Assembly (NCBI GenBank): GCA_029959555.1
Contig: JASCPI010000023.1
Coordinates: forward strand, 1-64,000
Direction: 5' to 3'
DNA: 64,000 nt
From: Lysobacteraceae bacterium PS02065
Lineage (GTDB): Bacteria > Pseudomonadota > Gammaproteobacteria > Xanthomonadales > Rhodanobacteraceae
Shown here one piece after another: positions 1 to 8,866 of the stretch (within the stretch, counting starts at the first letter, position 1; every line of letters starts with the position of its first letter). A model generated the notes under the pieces. It did not search any database, was not told where the DNA came from, and was given only the letters and a program-made list of their open reading frames with translations. The translations under genes were made by a program, and so were the position numbers.

Positions 1-67
1 GTCAGGTTCATTTTCCCGGCCACGCTTTCACGTGTGGCGGGGGACTCCCCGGGAAAATGAACCTGAC
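1..67. repeat. 19-bp perfect inverted repeat (REP/MITE-like palindrome)
   Basis: Positions 1-19 (GTCAGGTTCATTTTCCCGG) are the exact reverse complement of positions 49-67, with a 29-base spacer. The element sits just past the 3' end of rsmI, and the window edge may cut it. Such TGAACCTGAC-type palindromes resemble the non-coding partners of REP-associated transposases; that link is inference. It could also work as a terminator-like hairpin, but no U-tract is seen. Confidence 0.6.
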
Positions 68-81
68 CCCAGCTTTCTCCG

Positions 82-909
82 TCAGCCCTCGTAGAGCTGC
101 TTGCGTGGCGCGCCGGTGATCGCGGCGGCGAGCTTGGCCGCACGAGCCGGTGGCAGTTCCTCGCGCAGCAGTGCGAACACGCGACGGCCTTCGGCGAGCG
201 TCGCATCGGCGCCCTCGCCGCTCGCGCCGGCCACGAGTACCACGAATTCCCCGCGTTGCTGGTTCGCATCGGCGTTGACGCGTTCGACGAGGCCGTCGAG
301 CGTGTCGTCGAGCACGGTCTCGAAGACCTTCGTGAGCTCACGCGCGACCACGGCATGGCGAGTCCCGCCGAACACGGTGACCATGTCGGCGAGCGTTTCG
401 GCGATGCGATGGCTCGACTCGTAGAAGATCAGCGTGCGCGCCTCGGCGACGAGCGTGCCGAGCTGTTCGCGGCGTGCCGCGCCACGCGACGGCAGGAAGC
501 CCTCGAACACGAAACGGTCACTGGGCAGGCCGGCGACCGACAACGCGGCGATCGCCGCACACGGCCCCGGCACGGGGGACACCGCGAGGCCGGCCTCGCG
601 TGCCGCGCGCACGAGGCGGAAGCCCGGATCGCTGACCAGCGGCGTGCCCGCGTCGGCGACGAGCGCGACATCCTTGCCCGCCGCGAGCGCCTCGACGATG
701 CGCGCAGCCTGCTCGCGCTCGTTGTGGTCGTGCAATGCGAGCATCGCGGCGCGGCTGCCGACGCGCGCGAGCAGCGGTGCGCTGTGGCGCGTGTCCTCGG
801 CAGCGACGAGGTCGACGTCACGCAGCACCTGGGCGGCGCGCGGGGCGAGATCGTCGAGATTGCCGATCGGCGTGGCGACCACCCACAGGCGGCCCTTCTT
901 GGTATCCAT
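82..909 (-). CDS. rsmI: 16S rRNA (cytidine1402-2'-O)-methyltransferase RsmI
   Basis: RsmI uses SAM to 2'-O-methylate C1402 of 16S rRNA in the ribosomal P site. The 275-residue product has the tetrapyrrole-methylase fold signatures: LWVVATPIGNLDDL at the N-terminus, AAEDTRHS, a glycine-rich VADAGTPLVSDPG loop and VPGPCAAIAALSVAGL. The ATG at 909 is chosen because GGAG lies just upstream and the protein then starts MDTKKG, as in the family; an in-frame ATG further upstream would add an unlikely 29 residues. It is divergent from lpoA, which matches the yraL/yraM arrangement of other gammaproteobacteria. Confidence 0.95.
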   Translation of the reverse strand: MDTKKGRLWVVATPIGNLDDLAPRAAQVLRDVDLVAAEDTRHSAPLLARVGSRAAMLALHDHNEREQAARIVEALAAGKDVALVADAGTPLVSDPGFRLVRAAREAGLAVSPVPGPCAAIAALSVAGLPSDRFVFEGFLPSRGAARREQLGTLVAEARTLIFYESSHRIAETLADMVTVFGGTRHAVVARELTKVFETVLDDTLDGLVERVNADANQQRGEFVVLVAGASGEGADATLAEGRRVFALLREELPPARAAKLAAAITGAPRKQLYEG

Positions 910-1053
910 GGCGTCTCCGGTGCAGGCCGCGAGCATAGCCGCGCGAGCAGCCGGCATGAACGACGACGCACATCCGCGTGCGCACGCGAACGCCATCGCC
1001 GGTGCGCGGCGGCCTTACGGGCTATCATCGGCCTTTCCGTCGAACGTGTTCCG

Positions 1054-2883
1054 ATGACCGTGATGCTCCGTCGACCCATGCCGCGTGTGCTCGCCCTCGC
1101 CTTCCTGCTGCTCGCCCTCGCCGGCTGCGCTTCGGCGCCGGTCGGTGCGCCGGTGGAGGACCGCTCGGGCGGCCCCAGCGCGCAACGCGCCGAGCAACTC
1201 GCCGAAGAAGGCGATCTCGATGCCGCGGCACAGGCGTTCCTCGAACTCGCCGACGCGAGCCGTGGCGAGGCCCAGGCGCACTACCGCCTGCGGGCCGCCG
1301 AAACGCGCCGCGAAGCCGGCGACTTCGACGGCGTCGCGCGCGCACTCGAGGGCGTGCAGCGTCGCCGCCTCGCGTCCGACGAGGCGCTGCGTGCGGATCT
1401 CCTCGAAGCCGAACTCGCGTTGCGCGCCAACGACGCCCGGCGCGCAGGCGCGCTGCTCATGATCCCAGAAGGCAGCGTGCCGCCTGCGCTGCAGCTGCGC
1501 GTGCTCGAACTGCGCGCACGTACCGAGGCCGCCAATGGCGACCGCTTCGCCGCCGCACGCCTGCGTGCCCAGCTCGACGATCGCCTCGACGGCGCGGACC
1601 GCGAGATGAACCGCGGCGAGATCCTCGCGACGCTGTCCGCACTCGACGACCGCACGCTGCGCGCACGCGCGACCTCACTGCGTCCCGGCGACGCCCTGCT
1701 GCCGTGGATCGAGCAGGCGCTGCGTGGCAAGGGCCAGGTGCTGCCGCGCGACCTTCCGCATCCGCAGCGCCCGGTCGGCACGCTGATCGCGGGCGACGAC
1801 GCGAGTTACCAGCGCGAAGGCTACACGGCGCTCGGCCGCATCGCGCTGGTGCTGCCGCTCGGCGGCCAGGTCGCCGCGGTCGCGCAGTCGATCCGCGACG
1901 GTTTCCTCGCGGCCTACTACAACGACGACAGCGGCAAGCGTCCCGAACTGCGCGTCTACGATGCCGGCGCGACGCCGCAGGACGCGATCGCGGCCTACCA
2001 GCGCGCGGTCGCCGACGGCGCGGGTTTCGTGGTCGGCCCGCTGCAGCGCGAAGCGGTGGGCCAGCTGTTCCGCCAGCAGCTGCCGGTGCGCGTGCTGGCG
2101 CTCAACCATCCCGACACGGGCGAGACGCCGCCGCGCGGCAGCGCCGAGTTCAGCCTGCTGCCCGAGGCCGAAGGCGCGCAGGCGGCCGACCGCATGCTCG
2201 CGCTCGGCATCACGCGCAGCGCGATCCTCGTCACCGAAGCCGACTGGGCCGAGCGCGCCGGACGTGCGTTCCGGGCGCAGTTCGAGGCGCACGGCGGCAG
2301 CATCACTGGCGAAGCGCGCGTGCGCGACGCCGAGTTCAACTACAAGACCGCGATCCTGCAGGCCACGCCGGGACTCGGCGACACGAGCTCGCCCGACGGC
2401 ACCGGCAAGGTCGCGCCGGCCGACAGCGGCGTGTTCATCAGCATGCGCCCGCAGCAGGCCCGCCTGCTGCTGCCGCAGCTGCGCCTCGCGGGCGTCAACG
2501 TGCCGGTCTACGCGAGTTCGCACGTGCATTCGGGCGAGGTCAGCCCCGGCATGGACCGCGACCTCGACGGCGTCGAGTTCTGCGACGCGACGTGGCTGTT
2601 CACGCCCGTGACCGGCCGCCCCGACCGCAACATCGTCTCGCACGACCTGCCCAGCGCGGGCGGCGTCGGCGCGCGCCTGTTCGCGTTCGGCATGGATGCG
2701 TACGCGCTGCTGCCGTACATGGACTGGCTGCTCGCCAATCCCGACGCCTACCTCGACGGCGCGACCGGCCAGCTCGCCGCCGACAGTTTCGGACGCATCC
2801 ATCGCGTGCTGTCGTGGGCGCGTTTCTCGGGCGGCGTCGCGCGGCCTGCGCAAGGTGCCCTCGCGCCGACCATGGTGCCCTGA
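1054..2883 (+). CDS. lpoA: Outer-membrane lipoprotein LpoA, activator of PBP1a
   Basis: LpoA is an outer-membrane lipoprotein that reaches through the periplasm to activate the peptidoglycan synthase PBP1a. The protein (609 residues from this start) has a lipoprotein signal with lipobox LAGC (Cys about 25), an N-terminal helical repeat region, and a C-terminal periplasmic-binding-protein-like LppC domain starting near IALVLPLGGQVAAVA. The start is uncertain: ATGs at 1054, 1063 and 1078 are in frame and none has a clear Shine-Dalgarno. The 1078 start (MPRVLALAF) gives the most compact signal peptide. yraN follows after 5 bases. Confidence 0.9.
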   Translation: MTVMLRRPMPRVLALAFLLLALAGCASAPVGAPVEDRSGGPSAQRAEQLAEEGDLDAAAQAFLELADASRGEAQAHYRLRAAETRREAGDFDGVARALEGVQRRRLASDEALRADLLEAELALRANDARRAGALLMIPEGSVPPALQLRVLELRARTEAANGDRFAAARLRAQLDDRLDGADREMNRGEILATLSALDDRTLRARATSLRPGDALLPWIEQALRGKGQVLPRDLPHPQRPVGTLIAGDDASYQREGYTALGRIALVLPLGGQVAAVAQSIRDGFLAAYYNDDSGKRPELRVYDAGATPQDAIAAYQRAVADGAGFVVGPLQREAVGQLFRQQLPVRVLALNHPDTGETPPRGSAEFSLLPEAEGAQAADRMLALGITRSAILVTEADWAERAGRAFRAQFEAHGGSITGEARVRDAEFNYKTAILQATPGLGDTSSPDGTGKVAPADSGVFISMRPQQARLLLPQLRLAGVNVPVYASSHVHSGEVSPGMDRDLDGVEFCDATWLFTPVTGRPDRNIVSHDLPSAGGVGARLFAFGMDAYALLPYMDWLLANPDAYLDGATGQLAADSFGRIHRVLSWARFSGGVARPAQGALAPTMVP

Positions 2884-2888
2884 CGCGC

Positions 2889-3242
2889 GTGCGCGCGGCC
2901 GGCGCCACGTTCGAGGACCTCGCCCTCGCGCATGCGCAGCGGCACGGCCTCGCGCTCGTCGCGCGCAACGTGAACTACCGCCACGGCGAGCTCGATCTCG
3001 TCATGCGCGACGGCACGACCGTCGTCTTCATCGAGGTGCGCTACCGCCGCTCCGGCGGTTTCGGCGGCGCGCTCGATTCGGTGACCGCGAGCAAGCGCGC
3101 ACGCCTCGTCGCCGCGGCAGGGCTGTTCCTGCAATCCCGTCCCGACCTCGCGCGGCATGCCTGCCGCTTCGACGTGCTCGCGATCACCGGCAGCGCGCAA
3201 GCGCCCGAGATCGACTGGCACCGCAACGCCTTCGACGCCTGA
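2889..3242 (+). CDS. yraN: YraN family endonuclease-like protein (UPF0102)
   Basis: This is a small YraN/UPF0102 protein of 117 residues with a restriction-endonuclease-like fold. Visible family signatures are the FEDLALAHAQRHGL start, NVNYRHGELDLVMRD (Glu and Asp in the core) and VVFIEVRYRR, the E-x-K-type position being E-V-R. The only sensible in-frame start is GTG at 2889, five bases after the lpoA stop, so it is probably translated by coupling. The precise biological role of the family is unsettled. The position between lpoA and a BON-domain lipoprotein is the conserved order. Confidence 0.88.
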   Translation: MRAAGATFEDLALAHAQRHGLALVARNVNYRHGELDLVMRDGTTVVFIEVRYRRSGGFGGALDSVTASKRARLVAAAGLFLQSRPDLARHACRFDVLAITGSAQAPEIDWHRNAFDA

Positions 3243-3253
3243 GAGGATCCACG

Positions 3254-3859
3254 ATGCCTTCCACCCTGCCCCGCCTGCTGCTGCCCGTCCTCGTCATCCT
3301 GCCGCTGCTCGGCGGCTGCATCGCGGTCGTCGCCGGCGGTGCGGTCGCGACGGGTTCGTCGGTGCACGACCGCCGCGGCTTCGGCACGGTCGTCGACGAC
3401 AAGCGCATCCAGCTCGGCGCCTACGACACGATCAACCGCGACAAGGAGCTCGTGTTGCAGAACCGCGTCATGATCGCGGTCTACAACGGCGTCATGCTGC
3501 TCATGGGCGAAGTGCGCACACCCGAGCTCAAGCAGCGCGCCGAGGCCACGGTCACCGGCTTCGAAGGCGTGCGCCGCATCGTCAACGAGATCGACGTCAT
3601 GGAGCCGGAAGGCTTCTGGACGCGCCGCAACGACAACCGCCTCACCGCGCGCGTCAAGCTCGCGCTGACCGACGCGGTGAGCACGCCGGGCTTCGATCCG
3701 ACCCGCATCAAGGTCAGCACCGCGCACCGCACGGTCTACCTGCTCGGCATCGTCAGCGCGGAAGAGGACGAGATCGCGACGACGATCGCGCGCAACGTCA
3801 ACGGCGTCGAGCGCGTGGTCAAGATCTTCGAGTACACGGACGCGCCGGCGAAGCGCTGA
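3254..3859 (+). CDS. dolP: BON-domain outer-membrane lipoprotein DolP
   Basis: This 201-residue lipoprotein has a signal peptide ending in LLGGC (Cys22) and two BON domains, roughly residues 45-115 and 120-195, each with the xGxVxxxxxxxxA pattern (for example MLLMGEVRTPELKQRAE and VYLLGIVSAEEDEI). DolP (YraP) binds anionic lipid at the division site and supports outer-membrane integrity. GAGAGG lies 8-12 bases upstream of the ATG. It ends the lpoA-yraN-dolP operon and converges on pgpA. Confidence 0.9.
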   Translation: MPSTLPRLLLPVLVILPLLGGCIAVVAGGAVATGSSVHDRRGFGTVVDDKRIQLGAYDTINRDKELVLQNRVMIAVYNGVMLLMGEVRTPELKQRAEATVTGFEGVRRIVNEIDVMEPEGFWTRRNDNRLTARVKLALTDAVSTPGFDPTRIKVSTAHRTVYLLGIVSAEEDEIATTIARNVNGVERVVKIFEYTDAPAKR

Positions 3860-3881
3860 GGCGTCGTCCCGAAACTGTTGA

Positions 3882-4379
3882 TCAGGCCGCGAGCGCGAGC
3901 AAGCCGGCCAGCGCGAGTGCAGCCCACACGCCCGCGAAGGCGTCGTCGAGCATGACGCCGAAACCGCCCTTGACCGAGCGGTCGGCCCACGAGGCCGGCC
4001 ACGGCTTGGCGATGTCGGCGACGCGGAACACGAGAAAGCCGACCACGATCCACCACCACGGTGCCTGCGGCCACGCGAGCAGCGGCAGCAGCGTGATCCA
4101 CTGGCCGACGAACTCGTCCCACACGATCACGCCGGGGTCCTGCAGGCCGAGCCGGCGCACGACCACCTCGGACGCCCACACGCCGAGCGCGAAGGCCGCG
4201 ACGATGACGACCGCGAGTGCGATCGGCGGCAGCTCGCGCAGCGCGAGCCACGGCAGCAGAGCGGCGAGCGAACCGGCCGTGCCGGGCGCGAACGGACTCA
4301 GTCCCGAACCGAAACCGCTCGCGATCCAGCCTGCGGGATGACCGAGCACGGCGCGGCGCTGCTCGCGATCGAGTCTCAT
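3882..4379 (-). CDS. pgpA: Phosphatidylglycerophosphatase A
   Basis: PgpA is an integral membrane enzyme that dephosphorylates phosphatidylglycerophosphate to phosphatidylglycerol. The 165-residue protein carries the family signatures GSGLSPFAPGTAGSL, WDEFVGQW and KGGFGVMLDD, with several hydrophobic segments between them. Its start overlaps the thiL stop by 4 bases, so it is translationally coupled as the last gene of ribH-nusB-thiL-pgpA. Confidence 0.95.
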   Translation of the reverse strand: MRLDREQRRAVLGHPAGWIASGFGSGLSPFAPGTAGSLAALLPWLALRELPPIALAVVIVAAFALGVWASEVVVRRLGLQDPGVIVWDEFVGQWITLLPLLAWPQAPWWWIVVGFLVFRVADIAKPWPASWADRSVKGGFGVMLDDAFAGVWAALALAGLLALAA

Positions 4380-5335
4380 GCGAAATGCTCCCAGCCTGCG
4401 CGCGGCAGGACGATGTCGTGTCCGTGGCGATCGAGCAGGCGCACGCCCTCGCCCTCGACGACGCGACCGATGCGCGTCCAGGTGACACCGAGGCCGCCAT
4501 CGCGCGCTCGCATCGCCGCTTCGCGTGCAGGATCGAGCGTGAACGCGAGTTCGTAGTCGTCGCCGCCCGCGGCCTGTGCGGCACGCCGCGGCACGCGGTC
4601 CGGCAGCGTCTCGAACAGCGCCGGCGAGGCCGGCAGCGCGTCGACGTCGAGCTCGATCGCGACGCCGCTGCGGCGTGCGACGTGGCCGAGGTCGGCGACG
4701 AGTCCGTCGGAAATATCGATGCAGGCGCTCGCGGCGCCGCGCAGTGCGAGGCCGGCCTCGACGCGCGGCTCGGGACGGTCCAGGCGCGTGCGCAGGCGCG
4801 CATCGACTTCGCCCGCGGCGGGATCGAGCAGCGCCTGCAGCGCCGCCGCCGCATCGCCGAGCGAACCGGTCACGTAGACCGCATCGCCGGCACGCGCACC
4901 GTCGCGACGCAAGGCCTGCCCCGGCGGCACCGCACCGTGCAGCGTCACCGTCACCGCGAGCGGGCCGCGCGTCGTGTCACCGCCGATCAAGGCCACGCCG
5001 TGACGCGCGGCGAGTGTCGCGAAACCGTCGGCGAAGCCTTCGACGAACGCGCGCGACGGCTCGGGCAAGGTCAGCGCGAGGCTTGCCCAGAGCGGTGTGG
5101 CACCCATCGCGGCGAGGTCGCTGAGGTTGACCGCGAGGGATTTCCAGCCGAGGTCGAACGGCGCCGTCGACAACGGGAAATGCACACCCGCGACGAGCGT
5201 ATCCGTGACCACGACGAGGTGCTCGCCGGACGGTGGCGCGAGGATCGCGCCGTCGTCGCCGATGCCGAGCACGATATCCGCACGCGGCGCCGCGCAGCGC
5301 GCAGCGAGCAGGTCGATGAGGTCGAACTCGGCCAC
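4376..5335 (-). CDS. thiL: Thiamine-monophosphate kinase
   Basis: ThiL phosphorylates thiamine phosphate to thiamine pyrophosphate with ATP. The 319-residue protein shows the PurM/AIR-synthase-like fold motifs: the GIGDDGAIL metal/ATP loop, LAVNLSDLAAMGA, IGGDTTRGP, and YVTGSLGDAAAAL in the C-terminal half. It lies 7 bases after nusB and overlaps pgpA. The pathway partners thiS and thiG are at 44.9-45.9 kb. Confidence 0.95.
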   Translation of the reverse strand: MAEFDLIDLLAARCAAPRADIVLGIGDDGAILAPPSGEHLVVVTDTLVAGVHFPLSTAPFDLGWKSLAVNLSDLAAMGATPLWASLALTLPEPSRAFVEGFADGFATLAARHGVALIGGDTTRGPLAVTVTLHGAVPPGQALRRDGARAGDAVYVTGSLGDAAAALQALLDPAAGEVDARLRTRLDRPEPRVEAGLALRGAASACIDISDGLVADLGHVARRSGVAIELDVDALPASPALFETLPDRVPRRAAQAAGGDDYELAFTLDPAREAAMRARDGGLGVTWTRIGRVVEGEGVRLLDRHGHDIVLPRAGWEHFA

Positions 5336-5342
5336 GCGGCCG

Positions 5343-5813
5343 TCAGCGCGAGCCGCCGCGGTACTCGACGCTGCGCCAGTCGGCCGCGAGCTTGTCGAGC
5401 ACGCCGTTGACGTAGGTATGGCCGTGGTCGGCGCCGAAGCGCTTGGTCACTTCGACCGCCTCGTTGATCACGACGCGGTACGGCACGTCGGGGCGGTAGC
5501 GGAACTCGTACGCGGCCATGCGCAGCGCCGCACGTTCGATCTGGTCGAGCTGGGCGACTTCACGATCCAGATGGCCCTTGAGCCCTGCATCGAGTTCGTC
5601 GACATGCTTCTCGATGCCGCGCAGCAGGTCCTCGAAATACTCGAGGTCGGCGATCTCCATGTCCTGCTCGTGGCGGAACTGCTCGATCACCCCGGCCATC
5701 TTGTTGCCACCGACCTGCCAGGCGTAGATCGCCTGCAGGGCGCGGCGGCGGGCGCGCGAACGCGCGGCGAGGTCGACTCCGGAAGGACGCGACGCGGTCA
5801 CAGCTTTCTCCAT
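5343..5813 (-). CDS. nusB: Transcription antitermination factor NusB
   Basis: NusB pairs with S10 (NusE) at boxA RNA to make rRNA transcription resistant to Rho. The 156-residue all-helical protein has the family pattern [15 protein letters not shown] near residues 18-32, [15 protein letters not shown], and the closing [17 protein letters not shown]...YVNGVLDKL region. The start overlaps the ribH 3' end by 16 bases, the classic ribH-nusB linkage. Confidence 0.95.
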   Translation of the reverse strand: MEKAVTASRPSGVDLAARSRARRRALQAIYAWQVGGNKMAGVIEQFRHEQDMEIADLEYFEDLLRGIEKHVDELDAGLKGHLDREVAQLDQIERAALRMAAYEFRYRPDVPYRVVINEAVEVTKRFGADHGHTYVNGVLDKLAADWRSVEYRGGSR

Positions 5814-6262
5814 AGATCGGTCATTTCGAGCGCGGCGAGCGCGATGTCCTCGCCCTTGTTGCCGTGCACGCCACCGGCACGCTCGCGCGCGTGGGCGTGA
5901 TCCTCAACGGCGAGCACGCCGTTGAGCACGGGCACGCGATGCTGCACGGCCACGCGCATGAGGCCTTGCGCACAGCCGTCGGCGACGTGCTCGTAGTGGC
6001 GCGTGTCGCCGCGCACGACGCAGCCGAGCGCGAGGATCGCCGCATGGCCGCCACGTGCGGCCAGCGTCGCCGCGACCACCGGGATTTCCCAGGCGCCGGG
6101 CACGCGCACGAGGTCGATCGCCTCGGCCGTGATGCCGTGCTCGGCCAGCGCGCGTTCTGCGCCGGCGACGAGGGCATCGACGATGCCGGGATTCCAGCGG
6201 CTCGCGACGATCGCGAAACGCGCATCGGGCGCGGCGCGCAAGGTGCCTTCGACTGTGTTCAT
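5798..6262 (-). CDS. ribH: 6,7-dimethyl-8-ribityllumazine synthase
   Basis: RibH condenses 5-amino-6-ribitylaminouracil with dihydroxybutanone phosphate, the penultimate riboflavin step, as a multimeric cytosolic enzyme. The 154-residue protein has [15 protein letters not shown] (substrate site), [11 protein letters not shown], the GDTRHYEHV loop carrying the catalytic His, and [11 protein letters not shown]. It is the first visible gene of the minus-strand operon ribH-nusB-thiL-pgpA. Confidence 0.95.
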   Translation of the reverse strand: MNTVEGTLRAAPDARFAIVASRWNPGIVDALVAGAERALAEHGITAEAIDLVRVPGAWEIPVVAATLAARGGHAAILALGCVVRGDTRHYEHVADGCAQGLMRVAVQHRVPVLNGVLAVEDHAHARERAGGVHGNKGEDIALAALEMTDLWRKL

Positions 6263-6381
6263 GGGGTATCGGCCGGGACCGGCCGGAAGCGACGCGGGGC
6301 GCGCATTCTACCGGAGCACGGCGATCGACGCCCGAACGGGTGCATCGACACCCGGAAGGGTCCATCGAAGCCCTGCTCGGG

Positions 6382-6415
6382 AACCGGGAGGCGGCACGAC
6401 GCCACCTCCCGGGTT
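6382..6415 (-). terminator. Hairpin downstream of protease gene
   Basis: AACCGGGAGG (6382-6391) pairs with CCTCCCGGGTT (6405-6415), with one bulged base. It lies just beyond the stop of the minus-strand protease and before ribH. There is no good U-tract, so it may be an inefficient or processing hairpin. Adjacent 6321-6372 holds two imperfect copies of a ~21-base unit (CGAACGGGTGCATCGACA-like). Confidence 0.4.
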
Positions 6416-6419
6416 GGTC

Positions 6420-7898
6420 TTACTCGTCGAAACCGTCAGCGAAGATCGCGTCGACGGTCGCGCCGCCACGATAGCCGTCATGGGTTTCCGCACCCGAACC
6501 GGCCGGATCGAGCCAGTTGCTCAGGCGCGTCGCGTCGGTGCCGCCACCGTTCCAGGACGTCGCGATGCGGCCGTACCAGTCCGAGGTGTTGCTCGAGCAC
6601 GAGGCGTAGCCACCGTGCAGCTGGCCGATGATGCGCTTCTCGGGGCTGAACAACGCCGAGCCCGACGAGCCGCCTTCCGTCGTGCCGCTGGCCCACTGGA
6701 TCACGCGCAGGTGCGTGCCGGTCGGCGTCACCGTGTTGCTGAGGTAGCCGGTGATCGGAAGCGCCTGCGCCGTGTGCGAGATGCGCTTCTCGTGACCTGC
6801 CGGGTGATGGATGCCCTCGGCCGAAGCGGCGCCCTGGTCGCGACGATCCCAGCCGGCGTAGTACGGATGCTCGACGTCCGGGACGGCTGCGTTGAGCTCG
6901 AGCAGGCTGAAGTCGCTGGCGGCGTAGTTCGCCTTGAGCGTGCTGCCCGAAAAGAAGGTCGCCGGACGCGGCAGGGACTGGCCGCTCGCCGACGAACCCG
7001 GTGCACGGCATGTCGCCGACTGGTAGTTCCAGTAGACGCGGATCGTGTTCGCGACCGTGGCCGTGCTGATGCAGTGGTTTGCGGTCAGGAAGTACGGCAC
7101 CTGCGTGCCCGCCGTCGTGGCGACCAGCGAACCCGTGCAGACGTACGAGCTCGAACCCTGCTGGAAGATGTACTGGCCGACCGAGTCGATCTGGTCCTGC
7201 CAGCCGTCGCCCTCGGGACAGGTGACGTCGACGTTGCACGAACCCGACAGCACGCCGGGCTGGTCCTCGAGGCCGAACAGGCCACGGTACGCGTGCGTCA
7301 CGCTGTCCAGCCGCAGGCGCAGCGCATCACGCTCGGCGGCGGCGACGACGACTTCAAGACGGGTCACGGCGCCCGGCACGATCGGGGTGTAGATGCGGCC
7401 GTCGGCGCTGCGGTTGCCCGCGCGGATCGGGCCGAGCACGTAATCACCCGCTTCGTTCGACAGGTAGATCTCTGCCGACGCCGGCAGATCGCCGCTCAGC
7501 GTGGCGTCGAGACTGACCGCATCGTTGGACGCGAACTCGACACGCCACGCGAGACGTCCATCCGGCAGCGCCTGCCACTGGCCGCTGCGCGGCACGCCGG
7601 CATCGACGAGCTGGCTGCCGATCGCCTGCACCACGCCGTAACGCAGCGGCGTGCCGAGCTTGGGTTGTTCTTCGTAGGCACGCAGCGCAGCCGAGTCGAC
7701 GGCGGGAGCCGTGACGCGCTCGGCGGCCTGCCAGGCCATGCCGGCATCGGTGCTCGGCAGGTCCGCACGGGCGGTTGCTGCATGAGCGTTGGCGGACATC
7801 AGCAACGCCACCGCGACAGCGGCGACGAGCGGGCGCGTGATCACGCGCGCAAGGGTTACGACATCGGTCAAAACGATTCTCCAGAAGTTGCACGACAT
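6420..7898 (-). CDS. Secreted trypsin-like serine protease (lysyl-endopeptidase-like, S1 family)
   Basis: This is an exported serine endopeptidase of about 490 residues. After the signal peptide (...ALLMSANAHA) comes an N-terminal region of about 150 residues, probably a propeptide, then a chymotrypsin-fold domain with catalytic His in FLTANHC, Asp in SDFSLLEL and Ser in EGGSSGSALF, as in Achromobacter/Lysobacter lysyl endopeptidases. Cysteines are paired as expected of a secreted enzyme. It ends AIFADGFDE, a tail shared with other exported proteins here. The start is uncertain: ATG 7898 is used, but TTG 7871 has a better-placed GGAGA and gives a cleaner signal peptide. Cleavage specificity cannot be read from the sequence. 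Confidence 0.88.
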   Translation of the reverse strand: MSCNFWRIVLTDVVTLARVITRPLVAAVAVALLMSANAHAATARADLPSTDAGMAWQAAERVTAPAVDSAALRAYEEQPKLGTPLRYGVVQAIGSQLVDAGVPRSGQWQALPDGRLAWRVEFASNDAVSLDATLSGDLPASAEIYLSNEAGDYVLGPIRAGNRSADGRIYTPIVPGAVTRLEVVVAAAERDALRLRLDSVTHAYRGLFGLEDQPGVLSGSCNVDVTCPEGDGWQDQIDSVGQYIFQQGSSSYVCTGSLVATTAGTQVPYFLTANHCISTATVANTIRVYWNYQSATCRAPGSSASGQSLPRPATFFSGSTLKANYAASDFSLLELNAAVPDVEHPYYAGWDRRDQGAASAEGIHHPAGHEKRISHTAQALPITGYLSNTVTPTGTHLRVIQWASGTTEGGSSGSALFSPEKRIIGQLHGGYASCSSNTSDWYGRIATSWNGGGTDATRLSNWLDPAGSGAETHDGYRGGATVDAIFADGFDE

Positions 7899-8066
7899 CC
7901 GGAGCACGATGCAGGCGAAGCAACGTCGGCAACGCGACGCACCCACGGCATGACCGTGCTGCCTGCATCCTTGCCGGACCCCCGAGCGTAGCGGCCTACG
8001 CCGCCGAGGGGAACCGGGGATTGCGAGCATGCGGCTCGACCGCGATGGTCGTGTCGCATGAGGTCG

Positions 8067-8159
8067 TCACTCGAATCCGTTCCTGAAGACGAGATCGGTC
8101 GACCAACTGTCACGGCCCTGCGGGTGTGGCGTGCCGGTTGCCTGGGTCGAGCCCGTTCC
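8067..8159 (-). pseudogene. 3' remnant of a secreted protease gene (C-terminal tail only)
   Basis: The frame ends QGRDSWSTDLVFRNGFE then stop. It closely matches the end of the protease at 12411-13859 (QGRDSQSTDIVFRNGFE). No protease body, catalytic motif or signal peptide is present upstream (8160-8427), so only about 30 codons of the tail survive. It is probably a deleted tandem copy of the neighbouring protease genes. Confidence 0.65.
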
Positions 8160-8427
8160 TCCGAGCAGGCATCGCGGCCACCCGAGGGCCGTCAGGACAT
8201 CCATCCGAGGAAAAACGGGTGCCCCATCCTTGCCACCACAACGGGATAGACCGCTCGGATGCGGTGATATCCGGATACCACCGCGTTCCGTGAGATATCT
8301 GCGGGAAGCACCCACGGGATGCTCGCGTGGAGCGTGCGCAAGATCATGATCCACAAGGGTTGAATGGCTTGACCCGGGGCAACAGCGGACTGATGATGCC
8401 AGTCCGCTCGTCAGCGGGATGAATGTA

Positions 8428-8434
8428 GTTGGGC
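8428..8434 (+). other. Possible integron insertion core site (R' box) at cassette boundary
   Basis: GTTGGGC matches the integron core consensus GTTRRRY and lies 22 bases before the ATG of the first cassette gene, where a cassette would begin. A 9-bp inverted repeat (AGCGGACTG at 8384-8392, CAGTCCGCT at 8400-8408) lies just upstream. It could belong to a preceding attC or be an unrelated terminator. Either reading is inference. Confidence 0.4.
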
Positions 8435-8449
8435 GGCTGGGGAGACTTC

Positions 8450-8866
8450 ATGGCGACCCGAATCTATGCGGACTTCAACGGCTTGGTTCGCGGCGTGATA
8501 AATCCCGATAGGACGGCCGTTGTTCTGGACACTTTTGGCTCACTTCGCGACTTGTCAAACGCCGGCGTCGTGCTAATCCCTGGACTCCCGCTGATCGCCG
8601 TTGATCAATCCGACAATAAAGAAGATTTGGAGGGTCACGGTCTCGCTCAGTACGACCACCACAGAAAGCGATGGATCGTAGAGTTTGATGAGGTTGGCAT
8701 CCGCTACGTTCCGCATTTATCCGATTCAGGTAGTAGGGGATTCAGCTGTGTCAGGTGTCGCACTCCATTTCCTGCCCAGCATCCAGCAGCCATGCTTGTT
8801 GATGGTCTTGCCTGCGCAAACTGCGGAACGCCTGCTCTTGAAGCTTATAAACCGCCAGCCACCTAA
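8450..8866 (+). CDS. Cassette-borne hypothetical protein with C-terminal zinc-ribbon-like cysteines
   Basis: The product has 138 residues and I do not recognise its function. ATG 8450 is chosen because GGGGAGA lies 6 bases upstream; an in-frame TTG at 8429 is less likely. The N-terminus (MATRIYADFNG) has no signal peptide, so it is probably cytosolic. The last third has two Cys pairs, CVRC and CANC, about 25 residues apart, typical of a zinc ribbon. The codons are AT-richer than in the flanking core genes, and the stop codon lies inside an attC site, as in integron gene cassettes. Confidence 0.7.
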   Translation: MATRIYADFNGLVRGVINPDRTAVVLDTFGSLRDLSNAGVVLIPGLPLIAVDQSDNKEDLEGHGLAQYDHHRKRWIVEFDEVGIRYVPHLSDSGSRGFSCVRCRTPFPAQHPAAMLVDGLACANCGTPALEAYKPPAT

